Shown: piece by piece, positions 45,025-55,700 of the stretch
Layout of the letters: each line of letters begins with the position of its first letter
Numbering within the stretch: position 1 is the stretch's first letter
Source: Tunturiibacter gelidiferens
Lineage (GTDB): Bacteria; Acidobacteriota; Terriglobia; Terriglobales; Acidobacteriaceae
Reading direction: 5' to 3'
Assembly: GCF_014201335.1 (NCBI RefSeq)
Contig: NZ_JACHEB010000002.1
Location: 310,001 to 374,000 of the forward strand
Length of the DNA: 64,000 nt
Program-made: the position numbers and the translations under genes
Notes under the pieces: model-generated
Seen by the model: only the letters and a program-made list of their open reading frames with translations
What the model was told of the DNA's origin: nothing
Databases searched by the model: none

Positions 45025-47715
45025 TTACTTCGGTAGCGACATCGTCTTACGGATAACGAAAGTCGTTTTTGATGATTCGGAACTCTGACCGGGTTGGGCG
45101 CTCCCCAAGGTTAGTTGATAGGTGCCCGGTAGAATGGATCGCTGCCCGAGATCATCAACGCTTGAAAGAGAACGGGGAGCAAGCACGAGCGACACACTGC
45201 GGTGCTCTCCAGGATTCAGATGCACTCGTTGGAATCCCACGAGTGTCCGCACAGGTCCATTCACCTGGGGAGTTTTCAGGTAAGCTTCGACTACTTCGTC
45301 TCCTTCTCGGCTTCCGGTGTTGGTCACCGCCACGGTTGCTGTAAGTGGATTGCCCGCATCAAGCGACGTCGCTGAAAGAGAGATCTGGTCGTACTTGAAC
45401 GTCGTGTAGCTCATTCCGAATCCGAATCCCCAAAGCGGTTCCCCAGAAAAGTATCGATAGGTGCGGTTCTTTAAGGAGTAATTCGTGAATGCGGGGAGAT
45501 CTTCGGTTGCTGCATAGAAGGTTACCGGAAGCCGGCCGGCGGGGTTGTTTAGGCCAGCGATGGTTCGTGCAATAGCCGTTCCGCCATCAACACCGGGGTA
45601 CCACGCTTGTATGATGGCGTTCGCGTGTTGCTTGGCCCATCGAAGCGCAAGCGCACTCCCACTCAAAGAGACTATGACCACTGGCTTCCCTGTGGCAGCA
45701 ACAGCTTCGAGCATGCGCTGCTGCGATGCAGGTAAATCGATGTTGGTGCGGTCCCCTCCGCTAAAACCCTCAATTTTAATAGGCATCTCTTCTCCTTCTA
45801 ACTGCGGAGAGAGGCCCACGAAGACAACAACGACATCGGATTGCTTCGCAGCCGTTACGGCTTCGTCGAGCTGTGCCTGCGCAGGCGCTTGCCATTTTAG
45901 CGTTAGTCCTCCGCCAGCGCGCTCGCCCAAATGGCTATAAAACACCTCAATGTTATGCGGCCTGGTATCGTCAAAATTTAACTCAAAGTTCGCGGGCTTG
46001 GACCCCGACATCACCGGAGGTGCAGTTGGAGAGGCGCCCGACTGCACGGAGAAGGCACCCATCTCCAGCTTTCCTCCGTTCAGGTTTCCTTCGAGCAAGA
46101 CTTTTCCGTCAAAGACCACCCGGTAGCTTTCTTTGGGAGAGTAAGGAAAGCTCTGACCGCCTTCGAGCTTAAATCTGTATTTACCAGATGCAGGCATCTG
46201 GATTTTCCCGCTCCAACGAACAGAATAGTCGTGGGTCGCAACTTCGGGCGTTGGTGGCGAGTCGCGCCAATCGTATTGAATCTCGTGATCGGTCCGGATA
46301 GCCACAGGCCGTCCCGTCCAGTCTGCTGTCGCGAAAAACTCCGTCTTCAGACCCTCGACAAAAACAGTGCGAGGTACGGGAACCTCCGCTCCATCGGCCA
46401 GCGACGCGCCCTGTGCGTAATGAATCTTCGCATGCGGGAACTGTTGCTCTATACCATCCAGTGGAGAGACAGGATGCAACGCTGTACCGTTGTAGTTCCC
46501 CTCCAAAGAGACCAATAGATCCGCGGTCGGTCCTATAACAGCGATTTGATTGGGGCTCTTCTCCAACGGCAATAATCCATCATTCTTCAAGAGCACAAGC
46601 GATTCTTCTGCTGCCTTCAACGCAATCGCGCGATGTTCGTCTGATGCATTTACCGAATACGGAATGGCGTCGTAAAGGCCCGAAGTATCGAACATTCCAA
46701 GTTGGAATCGCGCCGTATAGAGTCTTTGCGCAGAGCGTGTCAACAGATCCTCTGGAACTATCCCTTGGCGAACGGCTGCAGCCAAGGTATTAAAGCCCGG
46801 CGACCAGATGCTGCAAGACAAATCAGTGCCTGAGCGGATTGAAAGGGCTGCAGCGTGCAAGATATCTGGAGCATTGTGATGTCCGTTCGTGACATCTACG
46901 ATCGCTGCGCAGTCGGAAACAACGAAGCCATTGAAATGCCACGCCTCACGCAGATGCTGCTTAAGCAGCATGTCGTTCGCGCAGGCCGCAACGCCGTCCA
47001 CAGCATTGTAGGCACACATTACTGACTTCACATGTCCGTCGACTACAGTAGAACGAAACGCAGGCAGGTAGGTTTCTTCCAGATCCCGCGGCTCGATCTT
47101 CGCGTCGAAGACGTGGCGCTGCGACTCTGGACCACTGTGTACGGCAAAGTGTTTACTCGTTGCAATCGCCTTAGGATGCTCGGGATCAGATCCTTGCACG
47201 CCGGTAATGAAAGCTACGCCCATCTTGCCAGTGAGAAACGGATCCTCTCCGTAGGTCTCCTGTCCTCTGCCCCAGCGTGGGTCGCGAAAGATATTAATAT
47301 TCGGCGACCAAAACGTGAGCCCATAGAAGATTCGATGATTGCCCTCTCGCTGCGCCTGGTTGAACTTCGCACGTGCTTCTGTAGAAATAACATCGCCAAT
47401 CTGTTGAACGAGCGCCGTATTCCATGTGGCTGCCAAACCGATCGCTTGTGGAAAGACTGTGGCAAATCCCGAGTTTGCGACTCCATGCAGAGCTTCACTC
47501 CAGGTCTGATAGTCCGGCACCCCGAGCCGGGGAATGGCGGTGGCCCAATCTTCCAGTTGTGCGGCTTTTTCGTCGAGCGTCATGCGGCTGACCAAGTCAG
47601 CGGCTCGTTGCTGTGCAGGAAGATGGGGATCTTGATAGGGGAGACGATCTGCTGTCTGACTGAATGCGTAGGGACCAAGCGAAATAGCGAGCAGTGTCAT
47701 GCCGAATCTGTGCAT
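45025..47715 (-). CDS. GH3 beta-glucosidase/beta-xylosidase with PA14 insert
   Basis: The 896-residue exported glycosidase has signal peptide MTLLAISLGPYAFSQ, then GH3 N-domain motifs: RAADLVSRMTLDEKAAQLED, TVFPQAIGLAATWN, KHFAVHSGPESQRH and nucleophile Asp in GFVVSDCAAI (about residue 268). The GH3 C-domain follows (ESLVLLKNDGLLPLEKSPNQ), interrupted by a PA14 domain around residues 460-600. A fibronectin-III-like C-terminus (GDEVVEAYLKTP) ends the protein. In a xylose locus a beta-xylosidase role in the periplasm is likely, but beta-glucosidase cannot be excluded. ATG 47715 starts the signal peptide; a longer start at 47787 is less plausible. Confidence 0.9.
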   Translation of the reverse strand: MHRFGMTLLAISLGPYAFSQTADRLPYQDPHLPAQQRAADLVSRMTLDEKAAQLEDWATAIPRLGVPDYQTWSEALHGVANSGFATVFPQAIGLAATWNTALVQQIGDVISTEARAKFNQAQREGNHRIFYGLTFWSPNINIFRDPRWGRGQETYGEDPFLTGKMGVAFITGVQGSDPEHPKAIATSKHFAVHSGPESQRHVFDAKIEPRDLEETYLPAFRSTVVDGHVKSVMCAYNAVDGVAACANDMLLKQHLREAWHFNGFVVSDCAAIVDVTNGHHNAPDILHAAALSIRSGTDLSCSIWSPGFNTLAAAVRQGIVPEDLLTRSAQRLYTARFQLGMFDTSGLYDAIPYSVNASDEHRAIALKAAEESLVLLKNDGLLPLEKSPNQIAVIGPTADLLVSLEGNYNGTALHPVSPLDGIEQQFPHAKIHYAQGASLADGAEVPVPRTVFVEGLKTEFFATADWTGRPVAIRTDHEIQYDWRDSPPTPEVATHDYSVRWSGKIQMPASGKYRFKLEGGQSFPYSPKESYRVVFDGKVLLEGNLNGGKLEMGAFSVQSGASPTAPPVMSGSKPANFELNFDDTRPHNIEVFYSHLGERAGGGLTLKWQAPAQAQLDEAVTAAKQSDVVVVFVGLSPQLEGEEMPIKIEGFSGGDRTNIDLPASQQRMLEAVAATGKPVVIVSLSGSALALRWAKQHANAIIQAWYPGVDGGTAIARTIAGLNNPAGRLPVTFYAATEDLPAFTNYSLKNRTYRYFSGEPLWGFGFGMSYTTFKYDQISLSATSLDAGNPLTATVAVTNTGSREGDEVVEAYLKTPQVNGPVRTLVGFQRVHLNPGEHRSVSLVLAPRSLSSVDDLGQRSILPGTYQLTLGSAQPGQSSESSKTTFVIRKTMSLPK

Positions 47716-47849
47716 ATGTAAGACTCCGAGCCTTGCAATGAATTTTGAACGGGCGCCCACTTCGATCAAGGCTTCTTGCCAAAGCAACCTGGCTAGCGGG
47801 TGCTCTCAATTTCAATAATTGACGCGAGCAATCCTGAATATTTCAACTC

Positions 47850-48092
47850 TTAAGTCTTCATTCGGTCTTCACTCCGCGGCCAAAATCTTTTTGTATAGAA
47901 ACCCCCCAAAATAGAGAGAAGGAGACCCCACCAAAATGTGGGATGAAGTTGGAACAAGACTGTATGTGCTTCTCGTCCTGTCGCCCAGGCCCAAGCCCCG
48001 TAGGGGAGAAGTACGATGCCATAAAGAAGAGTTAGAATGCCTACAAAAAACCAAATAGAGAGTAAATCGCCACGCCCGGTGCCTTCTGCCAT
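47850..48092 (-). CDS. Small two-helix membrane protein next to the sodium symporter
   Basis: The 80-residue protein has two clear hydrophobic segments, IWFFVGILTLLYGIVLLPYG and FWWGLLLSILGGFYTKRFW, with TGREAHTVLFQLHPTFW between them. Proteins of this length and pattern accompany sugar:sodium symporters in Acidobacteriota and Bacteroidetes, but I know no biochemical function. It begins 30 bases after the symporter stop on the same strand, so it is likely co-transcribed and may be an accessory of the transporter. Confidence 0.75.
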   Translation of the reverse strand: MAEGTGRGDLLSIWFFVGILTLLYGIVLLPYGAWAWATGREAHTVLFQLHPTFWWGLLLSILGGFYTKRFWPRSEDRMKT

Positions 48093-48121
48093 GAGGGTGC
48101 CCCTTTATTTACAATTCGGCC

Positions 48122-49855
48122 CTAGAAAAAAATGAGATTGAGAAAGACGAAAATTACTGCAACTACGCCGGCCCAAAAGATGGGCTTTTGCAGAAGAGTT
48201 CTTGACCCATCGTCCGGAATAGCTGTTGCGCCGTAGACGAGTCCATTCAATTCACTGTCAGATTTTGGTTTGGTAACAAGGCTTACCCCGATCGTGATGA
48301 CAACGCAAAGAATCCAACTCCATAAAGCGCGATACATATTTTCGGCCATAGGTTGCGCATCTGAGGAGAGTGCAATGCGTGAAAGGGCCTGCTTCCCCCC
48401 CACGTGCACGTAAATAAACATTGCGATGGATCCTATTGTGCCTGCTAAGAGACCCCAAAACCCACCCTCTTTAGTAGCACGTTTCCAAAGCATGCCGAGG
48501 ATAACTGTTCCAAATAGCGGTGCGATAAAGAAGCTAAAGAGCGCCTGGACATAGTCCATAATTGAGGTTGCGTGTGCAACGAGGTAGGCGGTCAGGATCG
48601 AGATCAACATACCTACGACTGTTGACCATCGCCCCATCGCGACATAATGCTTATCGCTCGCTTTTTTGTTTATATAGGCGCCGTAGAGATCATAGGTCCA
48701 CACGGTTGAGAAGGCGCTGACATTTCCAGCCATGCCGCTCATAAATCCTGCCACCAGCGCGGTGATGCCAAGCCCTAAGAGACCTGGTCCGCAATATCGG
48801 ATGAGCATGAGTGGAAGTACTTCGTCGTAGGCGTGCTGCCCGGTAATTTTTGCGACATCGCCAGGAACTAAATGCATCAGGCTTCCGTCTGCATTTTTTA
48901 AAACGGCAAGTGCCAGCAAACCTGGAACTATCACGATAAGTGGGACCGCCATCTTGAATGCTGCGCCTATTACCGGCGCCAACTTAGCGGAGCGCAAGTT
49001 ATTAGCAGAGAGCACACGCTGCACTACAAGAAAATCGGTGGTCCAGTAACCAAAGCTAATGACGCCACCCAGGCCAAAGACTATTCCCGTCCAGTGGATG
49101 CCCATCGGATTCGATTTAAAGCTACCCAACGTAGACCAAAGATGCGTGTAATCGTTCGATCCCACGTTTGCTGCGATTTGAGCTTTGAGATTCGTCCATC
49201 CTCCAGCCTCAATAAGGCCAAGGATCGGAATTAGGGCTGCACCAGCCCAGATCAAAACAAACTGTAAAACTTCGTTAATGATCGCCGAGCGGAGACCGCC
49301 CAGCATTACATAAATTGCAACTGTAATCGCACCGACCCATATCGAAAACGTCATATTCCAGCCAAGTACGGTTTGCATTACTACGGCCATGGCATACATA
49401 TTCACGCCCGACATCAGGATGGTCATAAAAGCAAAGCAGGCAGCCGAAAGACCCCGGGCACCCTCGCCAAATCGCAGCTTGAGATACCCCGGTACAGAGT
49501 GGGTTCGTGAAATGTAATAGAACGGCATCATCACAATGCCGAGAAAGAGCATTGCCGGAATAGCCCCGATCCAATACCAATGCATCGCTAAAATACCGTA
49601 CTGATAAGCAGAGCCCGCCCATCCCATGAGCTCCAGTGAACCTAAATTCGCCGAGACAAAGCTCAGCCCGGCAATCCACGCGCTCATTTCACGGTTTGCA
49701 AGGAAGAATTCCTCGCTCGTATTGGTAGAACCTTTTACATAGAATCCGATAAAGATGACGACAGCAAAATACAGCACCAAGATGAGGACATCCAGCGGCA
49801 CAAGATGAGTCAGTTGCGAAGAGGCGAATAGAACTGCCGCTGAGGCCAAATGCAT
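48122..49855 (-). CDS. SSS-family sodium:sugar symporter
   Basis: The 577-residue protein has about 14 hydrophobic segments. SSS signatures include VYVKGSTNTSEEFFLANREM-type text near residue 42 (GFYVKGSTNTSEEFFLANRE), FVSANLGSLELMGWAGSAYQ, YGILAMHWYWIGAIPAMLFL and GYWTTDFLVVQRVLSANN. These match SGLT-like sodium/glucose or xylose symporters. It would import xylose produced by the GH8 and GH3 enzymes across the inner membrane. It is transcribed with the small membrane protein, and xylulokinase lies 140 bases upstream on the same strand. Confidence 0.92.
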   Translation of the reverse strand: MHLASAAVLFASSQLTHLVPLDVLILVLYFAVVIFIGFYVKGSTNTSEEFFLANREMSAWIAGLSFVSANLGSLELMGWAGSAYQYGILAMHWYWIGAIPAMLFLGIVMMPFYYISRTHSVPGYLKLRFGEGARGLSAACFAFMTILMSGVNMYAMAVVMQTVLGWNMTFSIWVGAITVAIYVMLGGLRSAIINEVLQFVLIWAGAALIPILGLIEAGGWTNLKAQIAANVGSNDYTHLWSTLGSFKSNPMGIHWTGIVFGLGGVISFGYWTTDFLVVQRVLSANNLRSAKLAPVIGAAFKMAVPLIVIVPGLLALAVLKNADGSLMHLVPGDVAKITGQHAYDEVLPLMLIRYCGPGLLGLGITALVAGFMSGMAGNVSAFSTVWTYDLYGAYINKKASDKHYVAMGRWSTVVGMLISILTAYLVAHATSIMDYVQALFSFFIAPLFGTVILGMLWKRATKEGGFWGLLAGTIGSIAMFIYVHVGGKQALSRIALSSDAQPMAENMYRALWSWILCVVITIGVSLVTKPKSDSELNGLVYGATAIPDDGSRTLLQKPIFWAGVVAVIFVFLNLIFF

Positions 49856-49996
49856 TTAAAGACTCGCCTACTTTAGATTTTTTACGCGCCTCGAAATATA
49901 TGAGCATGCACGTGTCATTGTCAATGAAAAGTACCGATCGAAATCAATACTCCGTCGAGAATCTGCGACCCGTTTTCGTGGGTATGACAATCAAAT

Positions 49997-51475
49997 CTAT
50001 GATCGGTAGAGTTCTCGCAGTCGTTCGTTATATCGATGACGAGATAAATCATACTGAGCACGAAAAGTCGCTCGCCGTTCGGAGGTCGAGTGTCCATCGA
50101 TACGGACACACCGATCCGTTACGCTCTGAAATGTTTGGGCGATCCCATTCATTCGACTAGAAGCTACCATCGCCTGGATTGCCGCTCCGAGACAGCCCGA
50201 CTCTTCTTCGGCTGGCACACTGATTTGAGCGCCAGTTGCATCAGCGAGTAGTTGCCTCCAGGCTGAGGAACGAGCCCCTCCTCCAATGACCTGGATAGAC
50301 TCTGCCCGCTTTCCAGCGAGCACAAGGTCCAACCCGTTCAGGAGACCGAAGGTCACTCCCTCAACAGCGGCGCGAAGAAAATTGGGCTTGGTGTAATTGG
50401 TCGTAGAGATGCCGACCAGCGATCCCCGCGCATTGGGCATATCAGGAGTGCGCTCACCGTTGAGAAAAGGCAGAAAGGTCAGACCACCTGCTCCCGGTTC
50501 GGTCAGGTCGAGAGCCGTGTCGATGTCTGCCAAGGTCTTGCCTATAAGGGCAACCGTCGCGGTCACTACGTTTGTAGCATTCATCGTGCAGACCAGGGGC
50601 AACCAACCACCGGACGAGGAGCAGAACGGAGCGACATTGCCGGTTGGGTCTCTGGGAGCTCTCTCGCTGAACGAATATACGGTGGACGAGGTTCCGAGGC
50701 TTAGCGTGACGTTGCCCTCGCGAACGTTTCCAGTTCCGATTGCGCCCATCATGTTGTCGCCTCCTCCTGAGGAGACAACGGTGGTCGATGGCAATTTTAG
50801 TTCTGCAGCAACCTCCGGTCGTATCCGACCGACAACATCGTCGGAGCCGATCAGGCGTGGTAGAGCGGCGAAGAGTTGTCCGGTGCCACCGTCGATAAAG
50901 TCCAGGATTTCACGCTGCCACGTCCGGGTGTTCACATTGAAAAATGCAGTTCCGGAAGCATCCCCGGGTTCAGCGCAAACCTCACCAGTGAGCCAGAAGT
51001 TCAGGTACTCGTGCGGTAGGAGAATGTGACGTATACGAGTGAAGTGCTGCGGCTCTTTTTGTTTCAACCACAGGAGCTTTGAAACTGTGTAGCCTGTGAG
51101 CGGAACGATGCCGAAGCGGCGAAACCACTCCGAACGTCCGCCGAACTGTTGAATCAATTCCTCGTTCTGAGCGGACGTTTCCGTGTCGTTCCATAGTTTT
51201 GCCGGTCGAATGACCTGATGGTTCTCGTCCAAGACCACTAAGCCGTGCTGTTGCCCTGAGACTCCAATTGCAATGACGCGATCTGCCGCGGGAGCGATCG
51301 CTTCCGATACTGCGAGTCGTAACGCGCTAATCCACCACTCTGGGTTCTGCTCTCGAGCCCCAGATTCACGTTCGATAATCTGATGTCGTGCATAGCCATG
51401 ACCGCATGGAAATCCATTTGCATCGACCAAAAGAGCCTTTGTACCTTGAGTTCCGCAGTCAATTCCGAGATACAT
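49997..51475 (-). CDS. xylB: Xylulokinase
   Basis: The 492-residue FGGY-family kinase begins MYLGIDCGTQGTKALLVDAN (phosphate-binding loop). It continues with VIAIGVSGQQHGLVVLDENH, LWNDTETSAQNEELIQQFGG, LLPHEYLNFWLTGEVCAEPG, ASGTAFFNV and SLGTSSTVYSFSERA. The C-terminal signature is IQVIGGGARSSAWRQLLADA. These residues are specific for xylulokinases, which phosphorylate D-xylulose made by the xylose isomerase in this locus. It is in the right gene neighbourhood and of the usual length. It is transcribed towards the symporter. Confidence 0.94.
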   Translation of the reverse strand: MYLGIDCGTQGTKALLVDANGFPCGHGYARHQIIERESGAREQNPEWWISALRLAVSEAIAPAADRVIAIGVSGQQHGLVVLDENHQVIRPAKLWNDTETSAQNEELIQQFGGRSEWFRRFGIVPLTGYTVSKLLWLKQKEPQHFTRIRHILLPHEYLNFWLTGEVCAEPGDASGTAFFNVNTRTWQREILDFIDGGTGQLFAALPRLIGSDDVVGRIRPEVAAELKLPSTTVVSSGGGDNMMGAIGTGNVREGNVTLSLGTSSTVYSFSERAPRDPTGNVAPFCSSSGGWLPLVCTMNATNVVTATVALIGKTLADIDTALDLTEPGAGGLTFLPFLNGERTPDMPNARGSLVGISTTNYTKPNFLRAAVEGVTFGLLNGLDLVLAGKRAESIQVIGGGARSSAWRQLLADATGAQISVPAEEESGCLGAAIQAMVASSRMNGIAQTFQSVTDRCVRIDGHSTSERRATFRAQYDLSRHRYNERLRELYRS

Positions 51476-51600
51476 GATTATCCTGTCATTTGCGAGTGCG
51501 GCGATCGCAAAAGTAGCGCGCCGCTTCAGTTATAGAATCTACAGTATTTTTCGCAGACGACACCTAATTGAGCCGACGGTCAAGAGGTTGGCTTTCACAC

Positions 51601-52227
51601 TCAGTAAGCGTCATCTTTTCTGAATGCTAGTGGGCGAAGCAGGTCGTACGGCGGGTTGCTCTTTTCGTCTCTCGTCAGCCATCGATCATAGTTGCACGTC
51701 TCGACGATTACAGGCATTCGCGTACTCACGCCATCTAATAAATTGTTAGATTGCGTGGTGATGATGCTGTAACTGAGGATCTCTTGATCGTTTAGAGGAT
51801 TCTTCCATGAGTCCCACAGAGCGGCGAGCGCAAATGGCTTTCGGTCTGTCATTTCCACGGCGTAGAATTTTCTATCCAGGTCAGAGTCTTTCCACTCATA
51901 GAAGCCTGAGACGGGTACGAGGCACCGTCCGTTATATAGCGGGTCAAGCCACATTGATCGCATCGATAACGTTTCAGCTTTAGCATTCATCGTGGCAGAC
52001 CCTCGAAATTGCGACAGAGACTTGGCGAAACGAGGAATCATGCCCCACCGCATTGTGACAAGCTGGCGACTCCGTGAGGACGGTATTTCTAAAATGACAG
52101 GCTGAAATGTCGTGGGGTTAACATCGCACCTTTCCTGAGGAAATATCGCCGAGTTGTCCGTCGTACTGAGACCGGCCAACGGTTCCGTTCCCGATTCATG
52201 AAATGAACGATAGTACCTTCTGCACAT
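51601..52227 (-). CDS. SRAP (YedK/HMCES-type) abasic-site protein with altered motifs
   Basis: The 208-residue protein starts MCRRYYR with the catalytic Cys at position 2 that crosslinks to abasic sites in single-stranded DNA. Other family motifs are MRWGMIPRFAKSL, MNAKAETLSM (Asn), LVPVSGFYEWKD (Glu) and the late RMPVIVE. In YedK-type proteins the last motif is HDRMPVIL with a catalytic His; here it reads VSTRMPVIV, so the His appears to be replaced by Ser. The third residue is Arg instead of the common Gly. It is embedded in the xylose locus without a functional link. Crosslinking may persist while reversal chemistry is changed. Confidence 0.85.
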   Translation of the reverse strand: MCRRYYRSFHESGTEPLAGLSTTDNSAIFPQERCDVNPTTFQPVILEIPSSRSRQLVTMRWGMIPRFAKSLSQFRGSATMNAKAETLSMRSMWLDPLYNGRCLVPVSGFYEWKDSDLDRKFYAVEMTDRKPFALAALWDSWKNPLNDQEILSYSIITTQSNNLLDGVSTRMPVIVETCNYDRWLTRDEKSNPPYDLLRPLAFRKDDAY

Positions 52228-52714
52228 CCGGAAGGTCTCCTTTCACGCGTCGTCTGCTCGTCACCGTGTAAGTAACTAATCGAGCTATCTAGTCACCACA
52301 ACGGAAGATACAGTGTGTGCACGTATCGAATACGAGGGTCCGTCAATTTGCGCTTGACAGCCAACCCCGAAGACCGATACTATTCGCGGCGCAATCATTA
52401 AAACGTTATAGCACGATTTATTTCGCTGGGGAAACAATTATCAAAACGTCCAAGAGCTTTTGTAATTGGACCGTGCAGATACCGGAGATTCCTCTGAACT
52501 TTTCGACTGACGGTTGCCGCTGGACGTTCGAATCTAGCTGCTTTCTAGGCTTTAAAATTGGCCACATTTCAAAGAATTGCCTGTTTTTCTACTACGAACC
52601 CAACGCATTTCAATTTCAAACTGAAAGCCAACGTATGGGTGCACTAACCACATATTTTTGTTTGCCCGAAATAACACTACGTAAGACTTTTGAGGCTAGG
52701 ACGAGGAGAGAGTT
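52228..52714. promoter_or_regulatory. Promoter and long leader of the second TonB receptor gene
   Basis: TTGACA at 52354-52359 and TACTAT at 52378-52383, 18 bases apart, form a near-consensus sigma-70 promoter. It would give a leader of about 325 bases before the receptor ATG at 52715. The leader is AT-rich and includes AAAACGTTATAGC just downstream of the -10 box, a possible operator for the ROK repressor, though I see no clear palindrome. GAGGAGAG at 52701-52708 is the ribosome-binding site. Confidence 0.5.
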
Positions 52715-55700
52715 ATGAAATTTTTCACAAGCGCTTTGAAGTTCTTTATGTTCGTCGTTTGTACGACGCTCCTGGCAGGAGCCCAAGAGATCACCGGAAT
52801 TGTGACGGATCCGTCTGGAGCCGTTGTTCCGAACGCCACGATAAGCGCAACGCAGCGGGCGACAGGAACCGTTCGAACAACGCAATCAGGTCAATCCGGC
52901 CTTTACGACCTCTCGGGATTAGAGATCGGAATCTATGACTTGAAAGCTACTTCCCTTGGATTTAAGACCTTCTCAACATCGGGGCTTGTACTGAACGTTG
53001 CGCAAACGCTCCGGGCGAACATCACGTTCTCCGTGGGAGCAGAGTCGCAAACGGTAACAATTGAGGCCAACGCTCTTCAGGTTCAATCGGAAACCAATGA
53101 GGTCAGCTCTCTCATCACGGGAAAACAAATCGAGCAACTGGCGACGAATGGCCGCAATGTGATTTCACTGACGACTTTGGGAACAGGCGTCTCCACCACC
53201 AACCCATCCTTCAATGGTGTTACCGCGCAGGGCAGCAGTTTCAATCTGAGTTTTAACGGCATGCGTCCGGACCATAACAATTGGCTCATTGATGGTGGCG
53301 AAGTTTATGACCGCGGGAGCGGAGGCAAACTGGATGTAATGCCATCTCCGGATGTAATCGCCGAGTTTCAGATACTGGGTAGTAACTACAGTCCTGACTA
53401 TGGAATTTCGTCGGGCGGCACTGTAACCATGATTCTCAAATCTGGTACTCATGATTTCCACGGCGGGTTGTGGGAGTTCAACCGCAACGATGCCTACGAC
53501 GCGAACAACTATTTCTCGAAACAGGCCGGACAACCGAAGCCAGAACTCCGTTTGAATATTTATGGAGGAGACATTGGAGGCCCGGTTTGGATTCCCGGCC
53601 TCTACAATAAGGATCGCAAGAAGACCTTTTTCTTCTGGAGCGAAGAGTGGCGTAAGTTTGTTCAGGGCGCCAATCCGAACGCTGCGCAAACGATCCCTGC
53701 TTCGAATTTCCCTGTTGCGGGACAGGATCTGAGCTATACAGATTACGTCGCAAACAATGCTGCCGTGCTGCCTCTGGTTCCGGTGACGACGGATCCGGCC
53801 AAACTGGCGCAATACAGCTCATTAGGCCTGACGGCCGGGCAGCCCTTTGCGCACACATGTTTCAGCGCGACTGCCTGTGTCTCAACGATTCCTCACCAAC
53901 TGTTTGACTCCAATGCCGTCCTCTTCATGGGAACCGGGGCAATTCCAATGCCTAACGCTCCTGGCAATCAGTACATTGCTTCCCCAAAACAGCCTACAGA
54001 TGTCAGAGAGGACGTCGTCCGAGTTGATCACAACATCAACGACAAACTTCACCTCATGGGTCATTGGATTCACGATCAAATGTCGCAAACTATCTTCCCA
54101 GTTATGTGGAGTGGCGACAGCTACCCCACGGTAGGAGATGTCTTTGCAAATCCATCATGGGCTTCCGTCATCAGTCTGGGGCAGGTTATTTCCCCAACCC
54201 TCTTGAATGAGACCGCCCTGAATGTTAATGGCAACACGATCGATATCACAAACGCAGGTATCTACCAGCAACCCGCCGGTTGGACAGCCACGGGAATTTT
54301 TACCGGTAACAATGCGCTCAATCGGCTGCCATCTGTTGCCTTCTCTGGAGTCGGGCCTGGAACCACTTACACGACCAACTATTGGCCCTGGCATAATTCC
54401 TTTCTCGACTACCAAATTCGTGACGACCTGTCCTGGACCCGAGGGAGGCACTCCTTCAAATTCGGCGCTGGTTACATGCGAATGGACAAAAATCAGCAGC
54501 AACAAGCCGATACGCAGGGTGACTACACTTTCAATGACGGAGCCTATGCGAAAGATTCCTATGTAAATTTCCTGCTTGGATTTGCGAACGGTTATACCCA
54601 GCTCCAGGCTCAGGAGACTGCTCACTGGGTCAACAACACCTATTCGGCCTATGCCTTAGATAATTGGCATGCTCTACCCAGACTTACTCTAAACCTCGGT
54701 CTGCGGTACGATGCTCTGCCACACGTCTATGAAAAGAACAATCGTACGTCGAACTTCATCCCGTCAGCCTTCAACCTTGCCAACGCTCAAGTTCCTCGAT
54801 CTGATGGAACTCTAAATCCCAACGGAGCTGGATTCAGTCAACCCGCAGGAGCACCAGTGCCGTTCTATTTGAATGGCGTGGCGCTCGCAGGTCAGGGAAT
54901 TCCGAGGGGGCTGGTGCAAAACTCCTACGGAACCATTCAGCCTCGCGTCGGCTTTGCCTATGATCTCTCAGGTGACGGAAAAACTGTTATCCGGTCGGGC
55001 TTTGGTATGTTCTTCGAACGCGTTCAAGGGAACGACATCTATGGGACTGACGTAAATCCACCGTTCGCCTATCAACCGTCAGTAAACGCTATCTATTTCT
55101 CCAATCCAAATCAGAGCAGCCTGAATGGAGCTCTCGCTTCATCCCCAACTTCTCCAGCGAACTTCACCAATCTGGCGTACAACTATCCGAATCCCGGAAC
55201 AATTCAATTCAGCCTGGGAATCCAACGCGAAGTGGCACCGTCCGTTGTAGCGTCGGCACAGTATGTTGGCGTGACGGGTTGGCATCAGAACGTCGAACGT
55301 GCGATCAACACTCTACCTCTTAGCGACCCTGGTACCGGCTTGTTCACGGAACGCCAAGCGGTTGCAGGCGGAGAAAATGCGAACTTCTTCAGGACCTATC
55401 CCGGATGGGGTAATATCACGCAAACCGAGAACACCACCAACAGCAGCTATCATTCATTGCAGACAGCCCTGCGCATGGAAGCCAAACACGGCTTTTCCAT
55501 CCAGCTCGCGTACACCTGGTCGCACGAGATTGATATCCAAAGTGGCGATCTTACCTCCTCCACTTTGTCCGGTTCGGGTGGACAAGTCTCAGATCCATTC
55601 AATCTGAACTATGACCGCGGGTCTGGCCTCTTTGATCGCCGCAATATCTTCAACGCAAACTACATCTATGAACTCCCGTTCTTCCTCCATTCGAACAGTG

